A DNA stretch of 64,000 nucleotides from Mesoflavibacter sp037029465 (GCF_037029465.1 NZ_JAYMEM010000001.1:62001-126000); one strand, 5' to 3'; positions 34,748 through 43,795 are shown, numbered from the stretch's first letter. The notes: generated by a model from the sequence alone, not told the origin. A program made the numbers and translations.

Positions 34748-35644
34748 ATGAAAAAAATAATTATTGCAGGAGGAAGTGGTTTTTTAGGAGAAATCTTAAA
34801 AAACCACTTTAAAAAAGAAAAATATGAAGTGTATATTTTAACTAGAAATCCAAAACATAAAAATGATATTTATTGGAACGGAAAAGAAATTGACAAATGG
34901 TCTAATCATCTAGAAAACACAGACGCTATAATCAATTTAGCCGGAAAATCTGTAGACTGTAGATACACTAAAAAAAATAAAAAGGATATTTATGATTCTA
35001 GAATTGAATCAACTAAAGTTTTAGGATTAGCTATAAATAAATGTGAGAATCCGCCAAAATTTTGGATAAATTCATCTACTGCTACAATTTATGATAATAG
35101 TTTTGAGAGAATCAACACCGAAGATAACGGAATAATTGGAGATGATTTTTCAATGAACATTGCAAAATCATGGGAACTTGCTTTCAATGAAATCAACACT
35201 CCTAAAACCAAAAAAATCATACTTCGTACATCAATTGTTTTAGGTAAAAAAGGTGGTGCAATTATTCCATTAAAAAAAATCATAAAGTTATTTTTAGGAG
35301 GAAAACAGGCTTCAGGAAAACAAAAGGTGAGTTGGATACATGAAGAGGACTTTGCAAATGCCATTCAATTTTTAATTGATAATAATAAACAAGGCGTTTT
35401 TAATTTATGCGTACCAAAACCAACAGACAATAAAACTTTAATGAAATCTTTGAGAAAAGCATTAAATATTCCTTTTGGAATACCACAACCAAAATGGTTA
35501 ATAAAAGCTGGAGCTTTTTTAATAGGCACAGAACCAGAACTAGTAACAAAAAGTAGAAATGTATTCCCAGAAAAACTTTTAAATAATGGTTTCCTATTTA
35601 AATACACTAACATAGAAAATGCTTTGAAAGATATTTTGCATTAA
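34748..35644 (+). CDS. TIGR01777-type NAD(P)-dependent epimerase/oxidoreductase (YfcH-like)
   Basis: The 298-residue protein starts IIIAGGSGFLGEILKNHF (Rossmann GGxGFLG), continues with AIINLAGKSVDCRYT, and has RTSIVLGKKGGAI, QKVSWIHEEDFANAI and FNLCVPKPTDNKTLM, all characteristic of the TIGR01777/YfcH group of atypical SDR proteins. Its substrate is unknown in the family. It closes the operon that begins at 33643. In many bacteria such genes sit with membrane or lipid genes, which matches here. Confidence 0.9.
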   Translation: MKKIIIAGGSGFLGEILKNHFKKEKYEVYILTRNPKHKNDIYWNGKEIDKWSNHLENTDAIINLAGKSVDCRYTKKNKKDIYDSRIESTKVLGLAINKCENPPKFWINSSTATIYDNSFERINTEDNGIIGDDFSMNIAKSWELAFNEINTPKTKKIILRTSIVLGKKGGAIIPLKKIIKLFLGGKQASGKQKVSWIHEEDFANAIQFLIDNNKQGVFNLCVPKPTDNKTLMKSLRKALNIPFGIPQPKWLIKAGAFLIGTEPELVTKSRNVFPEKLLNNGFLFKYTNIENALKDILH

Positions 35645-35728
35645 GTAAACTCTTATCATAGTGTTAAATAAGCCAAAACCCACAGTTTTTTAGTTATTTT
35701 TGAAAAAAGAAAAAGAAAAAACCAACTA

Positions 35729-36280
35729 ATGCCAAAACACACTTTAAATCCAAATAATTGGATAGATCTTTACAGTGACTACCTGTTTAATTACACAATA
35801 ACGCGTGTAAACGACCGTGTTATTGCTCAAGATTTAGTGTCCGAAACTTTTTTGGCTGGGTTAAACGCTATGAAAAACTTTAAAGGTGAAGCAGCCGAAC
35901 GTACTTGGCTTATTTCAATTTTAAAGCGAAAAATTATTGATTATTACCGTAAAATTAATTCTAATAAAGGTAAAGCCGAAGTTAGAATGACTTACAACGA
36001 TTCTGATTCTGAAGGGGATTGGTTAGAAGAACGTATTGCAGACCCTTTTAATAAAACTGCTGAAGATACGATTGAAAACGAAGAGTTAGCCGAAGCAATT
36101 CAAAATTGCTTATCTAAACTTCCTAAAAAACAAGCCGAAGTTTTTAAAAAGAAAACCATCTTAAACCAAGAAACCGAAACCATTAGTAAGGAATTAAATA
36201 TTACAGCGTCTAACCTATGGGTAATTGTTCACAGAGCTAGAGTTGCTCTTGCAAGTTGCCTTGAAAAAAATTGGTTTTAA
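35729..36280 (+). CDS. ECF-type sigma-70 family RNA polymerase sigma factor
   Basis: The 183-residue protein has sigma region 2 (NWIDLYSDYLFNYTITRVND, AQDLVSETFLAGLNAMKNF) and region 4 (LPKKQAEVFKKKTILNQE, then the helix-turn-helix ISKELNITASNLWVIVHRAR). It is an extracytoplasmic-function-like factor that directs transcription of a small regulon. The tiny Cys/His protein that follows 2 bases later is probably its zinc-finger anti-sigma or partner. The inducing signal is unknown. Confidence 0.92.
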   Translation: MPKHTLNPNNWIDLYSDYLFNYTITRVNDRVIAQDLVSETFLAGLNAMKNFKGEAAERTWLISILKRKIIDYYRKINSNKGKAEVRMTYNDSDSEGDWLEERIADPFNKTAEDTIENEELAEAIQNCLSKLPKKQAEVFKKKTILNQETETISKELNITASNLWVIVHRARVALASCLEKNWF

Positions 36281-36282
36281 TC

Positions 36283-36537
36283 ATGGGATTATTTTTTATT
36301 AAATGCGAAGAAGCAGGTCATGTTTGTGATAAACATCAATATGAAGAAGCTTCGATTACCGAAAAAATAAAGCTAAATATTCATTTATTTTATTGTTCTG
36401 CTTGCAGAAAACACTCAGCTACCAATAAAAAATTAACTTCCCTATTAAAAAATATTTCACTTCAATTTTTATCTTCTGAAGAAAAAGAACAACTTAAAAA
36501 AGCTTTTGAAAAAGAACTACAAAAGCATCAACATTAG
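36283..36537 (+). CDS. Small zinc-finger (anti-sigma-like) protein
   Basis: From the ATG at 36283 the protein has 84 residues. It has a Cys/His set: CEEAGHVCDKH near the start and HLFYCSACRKH in the middle (H-x3-C-x2-C), the pattern of zf-HC2 anti-sigma domains, but no membrane segment. It follows the sigma gene by 2 bases. Homologues next to gcvP are sometimes labelled glycine dehydrogenase, which is a misannotation since no such domain is present. Its end overlaps the convergent UbiA-like gene by 21 bases. Confidence 0.75.
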   Translation: MGLFFIKCEEAGHVCDKHQYEEASITEKIKLNIHLFYCSACRKHSATNKKLTSLLKNISLQFLSSEEKEQLKKAFEKELQKHQH

Positions 36538-37344
36538 CCAAAAAATAGGCAATGCCTCTACCCAAAAAGATGTATAATATTTATTTCGCTTTTTAGAAGA
36601 AAACAAAACAAATAACATTAAAATAAAAGTCATAATTACTTCTTTGTAAAGAAAGTGAGTTATGATTTCTTCTTTAAAAAAATTCAACCCTAAAAAAATT
36701 AAAAGCAACAAAACACCAAGTATTTTGGTCTTTTTTACACCAATTTGCTGCGGAATTGTAGCCAGTTTTATACTATCAAATTTAAGATCTCTTATTTCAA
36801 AAGGAATCATTAAAGCCAATACAAAAACAAAATTTTGTAATACAGTAATCCAGACTTTAGTTGTTAATTCATGATAATTGTTTAGTATTGGCAAAACAAC
36901 CGTTGTAAACGCCCAAACTGCTGCTATAATATGCACTTTTAATCCGCTAATTTGTCTTAAGTTTTGTTGCTCGTCTAAATACATTCGTTTAGGTAAAAAA
37001 GGGATAGCATATAAAAAAGTAACTACACCTAATCCAGCTAGAATAAATAGCACTTTAGCTTCTAACTTAAAAGCATAAAAAACCATTAACATAAAACTAA
37101 AAAAAGAAAATACTTGAATCACTTTTAGCCATCTTGCCAAACTACGATGGTGCCATTTAGCAATTCCAAAATATTTCACAAAATTGTAACCTGTAATTGT
37201 AGCATAAAAATTAAAATACAGGATATTTTCATCATAAGGTAAATCAAAAATTAGAAGTGTAATCCAACTTAAAGCATACACAGATAAAGCAACGTGTATA
37301 CTGCTATTTATATAAAAACCTAAAAGCTGTTTGGCTATCTTCAT
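36517..37344 (-). CDS. UbiA-like membrane protein
   Basis: The 275-residue protein has about eight membrane helices. The loop IPFEIRDLKFDSIKLATIPQ with IGVKKTK matches the second Asp-rich motif (RDxxxD) of UbiA prenyltransferases, but the first motif (NxxxDxxxD) in the loop near GYNFVKYFG has no Asp pair. Either it is a degenerate UbiA relative or the first site is used differently. It is divergent from gcvP and its 3' end overlaps the small zinc-finger gene. The lipid substrate, if any, is unknown. Confidence 0.65.
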   Translation of the reverse strand: MKIAKQLLGFYINSSIHVALSVYALSWITLLIFDLPYDENILYFNFYATITGYNFVKYFGIAKWHHRSLARWLKVIQVFSFFSFMLMVFYAFKLEAKVLFILAGLGVVTFLYAIPFLPKRMYLDEQQNLRQISGLKVHIIAAVWAFTTVVLPILNNYHELTTKVWITVLQNFVFVLALMIPFEIRDLKFDSIKLATIPQQIGVKKTKILGVLLLLIFLGLNFFKEEIITHFLYKEVIMTFILMLFVLFSSKKRNKYYTSFWVEALPIFWLMLMLL

Positions 37345-37430
37345 TAAACAAAAATAATCAATCTGTTAATAAAGCACTTAAATGGTTAAAAACTTTCAAA
37401 TTTTAACTAAAAAATGCTCTAAGATTTCAT

Positions 37431-37438
37431 TAATTTTG
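37431..37438 (+). promoter_or_regulatory. Bacteroidota-type -7 element of gcvP
   Basis: TAATTTTG fits TAnnTTTG and lies 80 bases before the gcvP ATG. No strong -33 TTTG is seen at the expected distance. Confidence 0.45.
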
Positions 37439-37483
37439 CAATCGCATAAAAACGCGTTTTTTAACGCTAAAATAATTTGTCAT

Positions 37484-37499
37484 TCTCATGAAAATGAGA
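37484..37499 (+). promoter_or_regulatory. Hairpin with GAAA tetraloop in the gcvP leader
   Basis: Six-base stem TCTCAT / ATGAGA with a GAAA loop ends 19 bases before the gcvP start. It follows GTCAT, so it resembles the dispersed CATTCTCATGAAAATGAG repeat. No glycine riboswitch core is seen around it. Confidence 0.45.
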
Positions 37500-37518
37500 G
37501 CTTAACAACACAACACTA

Positions 37519-40368
37519 ATGAATACAAACGCTTTTGCTTTGCGCCACATTGGACCTAGAGAAAATGACATTAAAGAAATGTTACAAACTGTTGGTGCAG
37601 AAAGTATTGAACAATTAATTTACGAAACTATTCCTTCTAACATTCGTCTTGAAAAAGATTTAGATTTAGACGACGCTATGACGGAATACGAGTATTCTAC
37701 ACACATTAACAACTTATCTAAACTAAATAAAACTTATAAAACTTATATTGGTTTAGGGTATCATCCAACAATTTTACCTGCGGTTATTCAGCGTAATATT
37801 TTAGAAAATCCAGGTTGGTACACTGCTTACACACCTTACCAAGCAGAGATTGCTCAAGGTCGTTTAGAGGCTTTATTAAATTTCCAAACCATGATTACCG
37901 ATCTTACCGGTATGGAACTTGCAAACGCATCACTTCTTGACGAAAGTACTGCTGCTGCAGAAGCTATGAGTCTTTTATTTGCTGTTAGAGAAAGAGCTCA
38001 AAAAAAAGAAAATGTAAATAAGTTTTTTGTTTCAGATGCAGTTTTACCTCAAACTATCTCAGTTTTAAAAACTCGTGCACTTCCTATTGGGATTGATTTA
38101 GTTATTGGAGACGAAAGTACATTTGATTTTTCTTCAGAATACTTTGGTGCTATTGTTCAATATCCAGGTAAAAACGGACAAATTACAGACATTAAAACAT
38201 TCATTGCTAAAGCAAATGAAAACAATATAAAAGTTGCAGTAGCAGCAGATATTTTAAGCTTAATCAAGCTTGAAGCTCCAGGACAATTTGGAGCTGATGT
38301 TGTTGTTGGTACAACCCAACGTTTTGGTATACCAATGGGTTATGGCGGTCCACACGCAGCTTATTTTGCAACAAAAGAAGCTTACAAGCGTGATATTCCT
38401 GGTCGTATTATTGGTGTTACCAAAGATGCTAGTGATAACCGTGCGTTACGTATGGCGCTTCAAACAAGAGAACAACACATAAAGCGTGATAAAGCAACAT
38501 CTAACATCTGTACAGCTCAAGTTTTATTGGCTGTTATGGCTGGTATGTATGCAGTGTATCACGGACCAAAAGGCTTAAAATTTATAGCTAACAAAGTACA
38601 TAATAGTGCGTCAACGTTGGCTTCTACCCTTTCAAAAATGGGATTAGAGCAAGTCAACACGTCGTATTTTGACACATTACAAGTTAAAGCCAACACCACT
38701 AAAGTAAAAGAAGTTGCAGAAACTAATGAAGTTAACTTCTTTTACGAAGATGCCAACACGGTTTTAATCTCTATAAACGAAACAACTTCTATTTCAGATT
38801 TAAATGAAATTGTTAAGATTTTCGCTGAAGCGGAAAACAAAAAAGCAATAGAAATAACTGAATTAGCTGACACAAACAATATAGATACTGACTTAAATAG
38901 AACAAGCGACTTTTTAACGCTTGACGTATTTAACAGCTACCATTCTGAAACCGAATTAATGCGTTACATCAAAAAATTAGAGCGCAAAGATTTAGCATTA
39001 AACCATTCTATGATTTCTTTAGGATCTTGTACAATGAAATTAAATGCAGCTTCAGAAATGTTGCCTTTAAGTCAAACAAATTGGGGAAGCATTCACCCAT
39101 TTGCTCCAGTAAATCAAACTGAAGGTTACCAAAAAGTATTAAAAGCATTAGAAGATCAATTAACAGAAATCACTGGTTTTGCAGCAACATCTTTACAACC
39201 TAACTCTGGTGCACAAGGTGAATACGCTGGATTAATGGTGATTAAAGCATATCATGAATCTCGTGGCGATCATCACCGTAACATCTGTTTAATTCCTAGT
39301 TCTGCTCACGGAACAAACCCTGCAAGTGCTGTAATGGCAGGTATGAAAGTGGTAGTAACAAAAGCAGACGATAACGGAAATATTGATGTAGAAGATTTAC
39401 GCGAAAAAGCCGAATTACACGCAGAAAACCTTTCTGCTTTAATGGTAACTTACCCATCAACTCACGGTGTATACGAGTCAGCAATTAAAGACATTACAAA
39501 AATCATCCATGATAATGGCGGACAAGTGTACATGGATGGAGCAAACATGAATGCCCAAGTAGGATTAACAAATCCTGGAAATATTGGCGCAGATGTCTGT
39601 CACTTAAACTTACATAAAACATTTGCTATTCCTCATGGTGGTGGCGGACCTGGTGTTGGACCAATTTGTGTTGCCAAACAATTAGCTCTGTTTTTACCTG
39701 GTAACCCAGTAATAAAAACTGGTGGAGATAATGCTATTACAGCAATTTCTGCAGCTCCTTTTGGTAGCGCTTTAGTTTGCTTAATTTCTTACGGATATAT
39801 AAAAATGTTAGGCGCTGAAGGATTAAGAGCTTCAACAGAAATAGCAATCTTAAACGCTAACTATATTAAACACCGTTTACAAGGTGCTTTTGAAACGTTA
39901 TATTCTGGTGAAAGAGGTCGCGCAGCTCACGAAATGATTATAGACTGCAGACCATTTAAAGCTAACGGAATTGAAGTAACAGACATTGCTAAACGTTTAA
40001 TGGATTATGGCTTCCACTCGCCTACTGTATCATTCCCAGTTGCAGGAACAATGATGATTGAGCCAACAGAAAGTGAAAGTAAAGCTGAAATGGATCGTTT
40101 TTGTGATGCTATGATTTCTATTAGAAAAGAAATTGATGCTGTAACTAAAGAAGACGAAAACAATCCATTAAAAAATGCACCACATACTTTAGATATGCTA
40201 ACTAATGACGAATGGTTACTTCCTTATTCTCGTGAGAAAGCAGCATATCCATTAGAATATGTAAAAGAAAACAAATTTTGGCCTTCTGTGCGTCGTGTAA
40301 ATGATGCTTATGGAGACCGTAATTTAATTTGTACTTGTGCACCAATAGAAGAATATATGGAAGCATAG
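37519..40368 (+). CDS. gcvP: Glycine dehydrogenase (decarboxylating), P protein of the glycine cleavage system
   Basis: The 949-residue protein matches full-length GcvP. The N-terminal part starts FALRHIGPRENDIKEML, the middle has ANASLLDESTAAAEAM, and the PLP lysine is Lys700 in HLNLHKTFAIPHGGGGPG. It decarboxylates glycine and passes the aminomethyl group to lipoyl-H protein; lipA, which makes the lipoyl group, lies at 55424. The single-chain form (not gcvPA/PB) is normal for this group. It is monocistronic with a 5' leader hairpin. Confidence 0.97.
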   Translation: MNTNAFALRHIGPRENDIKEMLQTVGAESIEQLIYETIPSNIRLEKDLDLDDAMTEYEYSTHINNLSKLNKTYKTYIGLGYHPTILPAVIQRNILENPGWYTAYTPYQAEIAQGRLEALLNFQTMITDLTGMELANASLLDESTAAAEAMSLLFAVRERAQKKENVNKFFVSDAVLPQTISVLKTRALPIGIDLVIGDESTFDFSSEYFGAIVQYPGKNGQITDIKTFIAKANENNIKVAVAADILSLIKLEAPGQFGADVVVGTTQRFGIPMGYGGPHAAYFATKEAYKRDIPGRIIGVTKDASDNRALRMALQTREQHIKRDKATSNICTAQVLLAVMAGMYAVYHGPKGLKFIANKVHNSASTLASTLSKMGLEQVNTSYFDTLQVKANTTKVKEVAETNEVNFFYEDANTVLISINETTSISDLNEIVKIFAEAENKKAIEITELADTNNIDTDLNRTSDFLTLDVFNSYHSETELMRYIKKLERKDLALNHSMISLGSCTMKLNAASEMLPLSQTNWGSIHPFAPVNQTEGYQKVLKALEDQLTEITGFAATSLQPNSGAQGEYAGLMVIKAYHESRGDHHRNICLIPSSAHGTNPASAVMAGMKVVVTKADDNGNIDVEDLREKAELHAENLSALMVTYPSTHGVYESAIKDITKIIHDNGGQVYMDGANMNAQVGLTNPGNIGADVCHLNLHKTFAIPHGGGGPGVGPICVAKQLALFLPGNPVIKTGGDNAITAISAAPFGSALVCLISYGYIKMLGAEGLRASTEIAILNANYIKHRLQGAFETLYSGERGRAAHEMIIDCRPFKANGIEVTDIAKRLMDYGFHSPTVSFPVAGTMMIEPTESESKAEMDRFCDAMISIRKEIDAVTKEDENNPLKNAPHTLDMLTNDEWLLPYSREKAAYPLEYVKENKFWPSVRRVNDAYGDRNLICTCAPIEEYMEA

Positions 40369-40427
40369 ATGTTTTTGAACATCGTAAACTAAAAAAGTAA
40401 TAAGACTGCCTTTAATTAAGTTACTCG

Positions 40428-40435
40428 TATATTTG
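40428..40435 (+). promoter_or_regulatory. Bacteroidota-type -7 element of the KAS III-like gene
   Basis: TATATTTG matches TAnnTTTG and lies 33 bases before the ATG at 40469 in the gap after gcvP. Confidence 0.5.
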
Positions 40436-40468
40436 TATATTAGTAAAAATTAAAGGCAATCTTTTTTT

Positions 40469-41527
40469 ATGAATATAAAAATCACTGGTTCTGGTAGTTT
40501 TATTCCAGAAAATATTGAAAAGAACGAAGACTTTCATCAACATGAGTTTTTAAATGTAGACGGTTCTGAAATTAATTCACCAAACGAAATAATTGTAGAA
40601 AAATTTAAAGACATTACTGGTATTGTTGAACGTCGTTATGCAGATGATAAATTAACCGCATCAGACTTGGGTTATTTAGCTGCCGAAAAAGCTATTGAAG
40701 ACGCCAATATTGACCGAGAAGAATTAGATTACATTATTGTTGCCCATAACTTTGGAGACGTAAAAAAAGACGCTATCCAAAGTGATATTCTTCCTTGTCT
40801 TGCTACTAGAGTTAAACATAGTTTACGTATAAAAAATCCAAAATGTGTCGCTTATGACATTTTATTTGGTTGTCCTGGTTGGGTTGAAGGTACCATCCAA
40901 GCGCAAGCGTTTATAAAAGCAGGAATGGCAAAAAAATGTTTAGTTATTGGTGCCGAAACATTATCTAGAGTGGTAGACAAACACGACCGCGATAGCATGA
41001 TTTACAGTGATGGCGCTGGCGCAACAATTATTGAAGCTACAGATGAAGAAGGAGGTATTTTAGCACACAACACTGCAAGTTTTACTTTTGATGAAGCTTA
41101 CTATTTATTCTTCGGAAATTCTAACAATCCAGAATTAGACAAAGACACAAGATATATAAAAATGCACGGTCGTAAGATTTATGAATTTGCTTTAAACAAC
41201 GTGCCTTTAGCAATGAAAGAATGCTTAGACGAAAGCGGTGTTGACATTAAAGACGTTAAAAAAGTACTGATTCATCAAGCTAACGAAAAAATGGACGAAG
41301 CCATCATAAAACGCTTCTATAGACTCTATAAAACACCTGTTCCAGAAGGTGTAATGCCAATGAGCATTCACAAACTAGGAAACAGCTCGGTTGCAACCGT
41401 ACCAACACTTTTTGACTTAATTAGAAATAATAAATTAGAAAATCAGCATATAGAAAAAGGAGATGTTATTATATTTGCTAGCGTTGGTGCAGGAATGCAC
41501 ATAAACGCTATTGTTTATAAATATTAA
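40469..41527 (+). CDS. 3-oxoacyl-ACP synthase III family protein (FabH-like)
   Basis: The 352-residue thiolase-fold protein has the KAS III triad: Cys135 in ILFGCPGWVEG, His269 in IHQANEKM and Asn305 in KLGNSSVATVP. The GCPGW around the Cys differs from the usual ACAGF of housekeeping FabH, so this is a paralogous group; it may start a special fatty acid or act on another acyl group. It is followed by a small hairpin repeat, a methyltransferase and a glycosyltransferase on the same strand, which may act with it on a lipid. Confidence 0.87.
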   Translation: MNIKITGSGSFIPENIEKNEDFHQHEFLNVDGSEINSPNEIIVEKFKDITGIVERRYADDKLTASDLGYLAAEKAIEDANIDREELDYIIVAHNFGDVKKDAIQSDILPCLATRVKHSLRIKNPKCVAYDILFGCPGWVEGTIQAQAFIKAGMAKKCLVIGAETLSRVVDKHDRDSMIYSDGAGATIIEATDEEGGILAHNTASFTFDEAYYLFFGNSNNPELDKDTRYIKMHGRKIYEFALNNVPLAMKECLDESGVDIKDVKKVLIHQANEKMDEAIIKRFYRLYKTPVPEGVMPMSIHKLGNSSVATVPTLFDLIRNNKLENQHIEKGDVIIFASVGAGMHINAIVYKY

Positions 41528-41541
41528 TCCGCTTTCGCGGA
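41528..41541. repeat. TCCGCTTTCGCGGA hairpin repeat
   Basis: A 14-base stem-loop (TCCGC-TTTC-GCGGA) directly after the KAS III stop, of the CCGCTTTCGCGG type often seen between flavobacterial genes. It lies inside a likely operon, so it is not a strong terminator (no T run). Confidence 0.6.
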
Positions 41542-41550
41542 AAATAACCG

Positions 41551-42078
41551 ATGTACGAAAACACATTTCCGCATAAAAGATATAAGCTTACTTTTCAATT
41601 TTTAGAAAAACATATTTCTAAATCCGAAACCATTTTGGATTTAGGTGTAGAAAATCCGTTTACCAAAATACTAAAGGCTAACGGATTTTCTGTTGAAAAC
41701 ACTAAAGGTGAAGACTTAGATTTAGATACTTCCACTATAGAAAATTCAGATGCTACAGTAGTCACAGCTTTTGAAATTTTTGAACATTTATTGTCACCTT
41801 TTACCGTTTTAAAAAGTATAAAAGCAAACAAACTAGTCATTAGCGTACCGCTACGCTTATGGTTTTCTGCTGCATACCGAAGTAAAACTGATATGTGGGA
41901 TAGACATTATCATGAGTTTGAAGATTGGCAATTAGACTGGCTTCTTGAAAAAACAGGTTGGAAAATTATTGACCGCCAAAAATGGACAAATCCAACCAAA
42001 AAATTAGGTGTTAGACCAATTTTAAGATGGTTTACACTAAGATATTATATTGTTTATGCAGAACGAATTTCAAAATAA
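41551..42078 (+). CDS. Class I SAM-dependent methyltransferase
   Basis: The 175-residue protein is a short Rossmann methyltransferase: ETILDLGVENPFTKIL (motif I, here with GVEN instead of GxGxG), EDLDLDTSTIENSDATVV and AFEIFEHLLSPFTVLKSI (FEHL matching the usual EH-L pattern). It lacks a membrane segment. It lies 10 bases after the KAS III hairpin and 7 bases before the glycosyltransferase, suggesting one unit. The altered motif I makes the activity less sure. Confidence 0.8.
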   Translation: MYENTFPHKRYKLTFQFLEKHISKSETILDLGVENPFTKILKANGFSVENTKGEDLDLDTSTIENSDATVVTAFEIFEHLLSPFTVLKSIKANKLVISVPLRLWFSAAYRSKTDMWDRHYHEFEDWQLDWLLEKTGWKIIDRQKWTNPTKKLGVRPILRWFTLRYYIVYAERISK

Positions 42079-42085
42079 TTTAAAC

Positions 42086-42934
42086 ATGAAATTCTGCATT
42101 ATCATACCAGCTCATAACGAAGAAGATTCTATTGGATTAACATTAGATTCTTTAGTTAAGCAATCCTTACTTCCGCAGGAAATTATTGTGGTAAATGATA
42201 ATTCTACAGATAAAACCAAAGAGATTGTTGAAGGTTTTCAGCAACAATATAACTTTATAAAACTGGTAAATAACACCTCATCAAATCTACATTTGCCTGG
42301 CACAAAAATTATCAATGCTTTTTACAAAGGTTATGAGATTGCAAATAAAGATTTTGATGTGATTTGTAAGTTTGATGCCGACCTAATTTTTCCTCTTAAT
42401 TATTTAGAACAATTAGCTTTTCATTTTAAAAAAGATGAAACTATAGGAATGGTTGCAGGATATTGTTATATCGAAAAAAACAACCAATGGATTTTAGAAA
42501 ATTTAACAAGAGATGATCATATTAGAGGTGCTTTAAAAGCTTACACTAAATCATGTTTTCAAGCTATTGGTAAACTAAAAAAATCAATGGGTTGGGATAC
42601 TACCGATGAACTTTTAGCTAAGTTTTACAACTATAAGATTTTATTAGACAAAAGCTTACATGTTAAACATTTAAAACCTACAGGCATTAGCTATAATAAG
42701 TCTGCAAAACACCTTCAGGGAGAAGCTATGTACAAGATGCGGTATGGATTCTTACTTACATTATTGACAGCTTTTAAAATGGGTTTAAAAAAGAAAAGCT
42801 TTACATATTTTTATAATTTTATAATTGGCTATATCAAAGCATTCTTAAACAAACCTGAACAGTTAGTAAGCCAAGAACAAGGAAAATTTATTAGAAATTT
42901 ACGCTGGAAAGGCATTAAAGAAAAACTTTTTTAA
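42086..42934 (+). CDS. Family 2 glycosyltransferase
   Basis: From the ATG at 42086 the protein has 282 residues. An upstream in-frame ATG at 42050 lies inside the preceding gene and would add 12 residues before the natural start MKFCIIIPAHNEED, so it is rejected. Motifs are IIPAHNEEDSIGLTL, VVNDNSTDKT, and the metal-binding CKFDADLIFP. No C-terminal membrane segments of note. It transfers a sugar from a nucleotide sugar; the acceptor is unknown. Its stop overlaps the stop region of the convergent nuclease gene by 4 bases. Confidence 0.9.
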   Translation: MKFCIIIPAHNEEDSIGLTLDSLVKQSLLPQEIIVVNDNSTDKTKEIVEGFQQQYNFIKLVNNTSSNLHLPGTKIINAFYKGYEIANKDFDVICKFDADLIFPLNYLEQLAFHFKKDETIGMVAGYCYIEKNNQWILENLTRDDHIRGALKAYTKSCFQAIGKLKKSMGWDTTDELLAKFYNYKILLDKSLHVKHLKPTGISYNKSAKHLQGEAMYKMRYGFLLTLLTAFKMGLKKKSFTYFYNFIIGYIKAFLNKPEQLVSQEQGKFIRNLRWKGIKEKLF

Positions 42935-43743
42935 TCTTTTAAGCTCCAAATTTTATAATCACTTAAAGCTTCTATTTTATTTTCTACCTCATCATCTAAT
43001 TCTGGAAAAAAATCTATACCTGTTAATGCTTCAACATGATCAACTGAAGTCACGAACTTATATAATGGCTGATTGGATTCTTGATGAGGCAATAAAAAAG
43101 CTATAACTTTTGTTTTTCCGTTATTATTATCTAAAATAATTTTATAAAACTGGTTTGGCACTGCAACGTCTTCTTCTCCAATAGTTTTAAGATTTCCTTT
43201 CAAAACTCCGCCAGTCACTACAAAGACACCATTATATTTTTTTGCCCAATAGCGTATTTTTTGCTCTAAACGATTCCAGATACCAGCATTAAAATCGTGA
43301 TTTTGTGGTGAAATATTACTAGTTAAAAAAGTTTCATCATGCGCTTCTTTACTGTATCTTCTATCTCCCGCAGGACATAAATGACCGCGATCATAACCCG
43401 ATTGCTTATAATTACGCCAATGCGCAGCACCTGTTTTTACCGCTTTATCTATTTCAAAGTACGGACGCTCAAAATCGGTGTAGCTTAAATGAGATTTTTT
43501 AAGCTCATAAGCAACCCATTCGGCTTGTTCATGTGGTTCACTATAACTTAAACTGTAACCATTATGATGAATTAATTGACCTGTTGTACTGGTTGGTAAG
43601 AAGTATTCATTTGTGTTGGTTTTGATTTCTTTTCCAGCTTCTACTTTGGCTTCCTTTTCCTGATGTTCAAAATAGAAATTATATGAGTATAAAGCTATTA
43701 AAACTACTGCTGTTAGTAATGAAACTTTGGTTTTATTAGTCAT
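42931..43743 (-). CDS. Membrane-anchored DNA/RNA non-specific endonuclease (NUC1 family)
   Basis: The 270-residue protein has an N-terminal membrane anchor (VSLLTAVVLIALYSYNFYF) and the family's active site DRGHLCPAGDRRYS (Asp118-Arg-Gly-His121, general base His121), with Asn residues in SNISPQNHDFNAGIWNRLE that bind the metal. NUC1-type enzymes cut single- and double-stranded DNA and RNA outside the cytoplasm and may serve in nucleic-acid use. It stands alone, on the opposite strand to its neighbours. Confidence 0.93.
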   Translation of the reverse strand: MTNKTKVSLLTAVVLIALYSYNFYFEHQEKEAKVEAGKEIKTNTNEYFLPTSTTGQLIHHNGYSLSYSEPHEQAEWVAYELKKSHLSYTDFERPYFEIDKAVKTGAAHWRNYKQSGYDRGHLCPAGDRRYSKEAHDETFLTSNISPQNHDFNAGIWNRLEQKIRYWAKKYNGVFVVTGGVLKGNLKTIGEEDVAVPNQFYKIILDNNNGKTKVIAFLLPHQESNQPLYKFVTSVDHVEALTGIDFFPELDDEVENKIEALSDYKIWSLKD

Positions 43744-43769
43744 AAATTATAATTTTCCAAAAATAAAAA

Positions 43770-43795
43770 CCTCACTTGGTTTAAACCAAGTGAGG
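43770..43795 (-). terminator. Rho-independent terminator of valS
   Basis: Perfect 26-base palindrome with arm CCTCACTTGGTTT. On the minus strand it is followed by GTTTTTATTTTT, a T run that suits termination after valS. It also stands between valS and the nuclease gene. Confidence 0.85.

Noticed and set aside
36283..36537. Small protein read as a glycine dehydrogenase fragment
   Set aside because: It has zinc-finger-like Cys/His pairs and no P-protein motif; the real gcvP is complete at 37519-40368.
37441..37518. Glycine riboswitch before gcvP
   Set aside because: The leader is only ~80 bases long and lacks the paired aptamer folds of a glycine riboswitch; only a small hairpin is seen.
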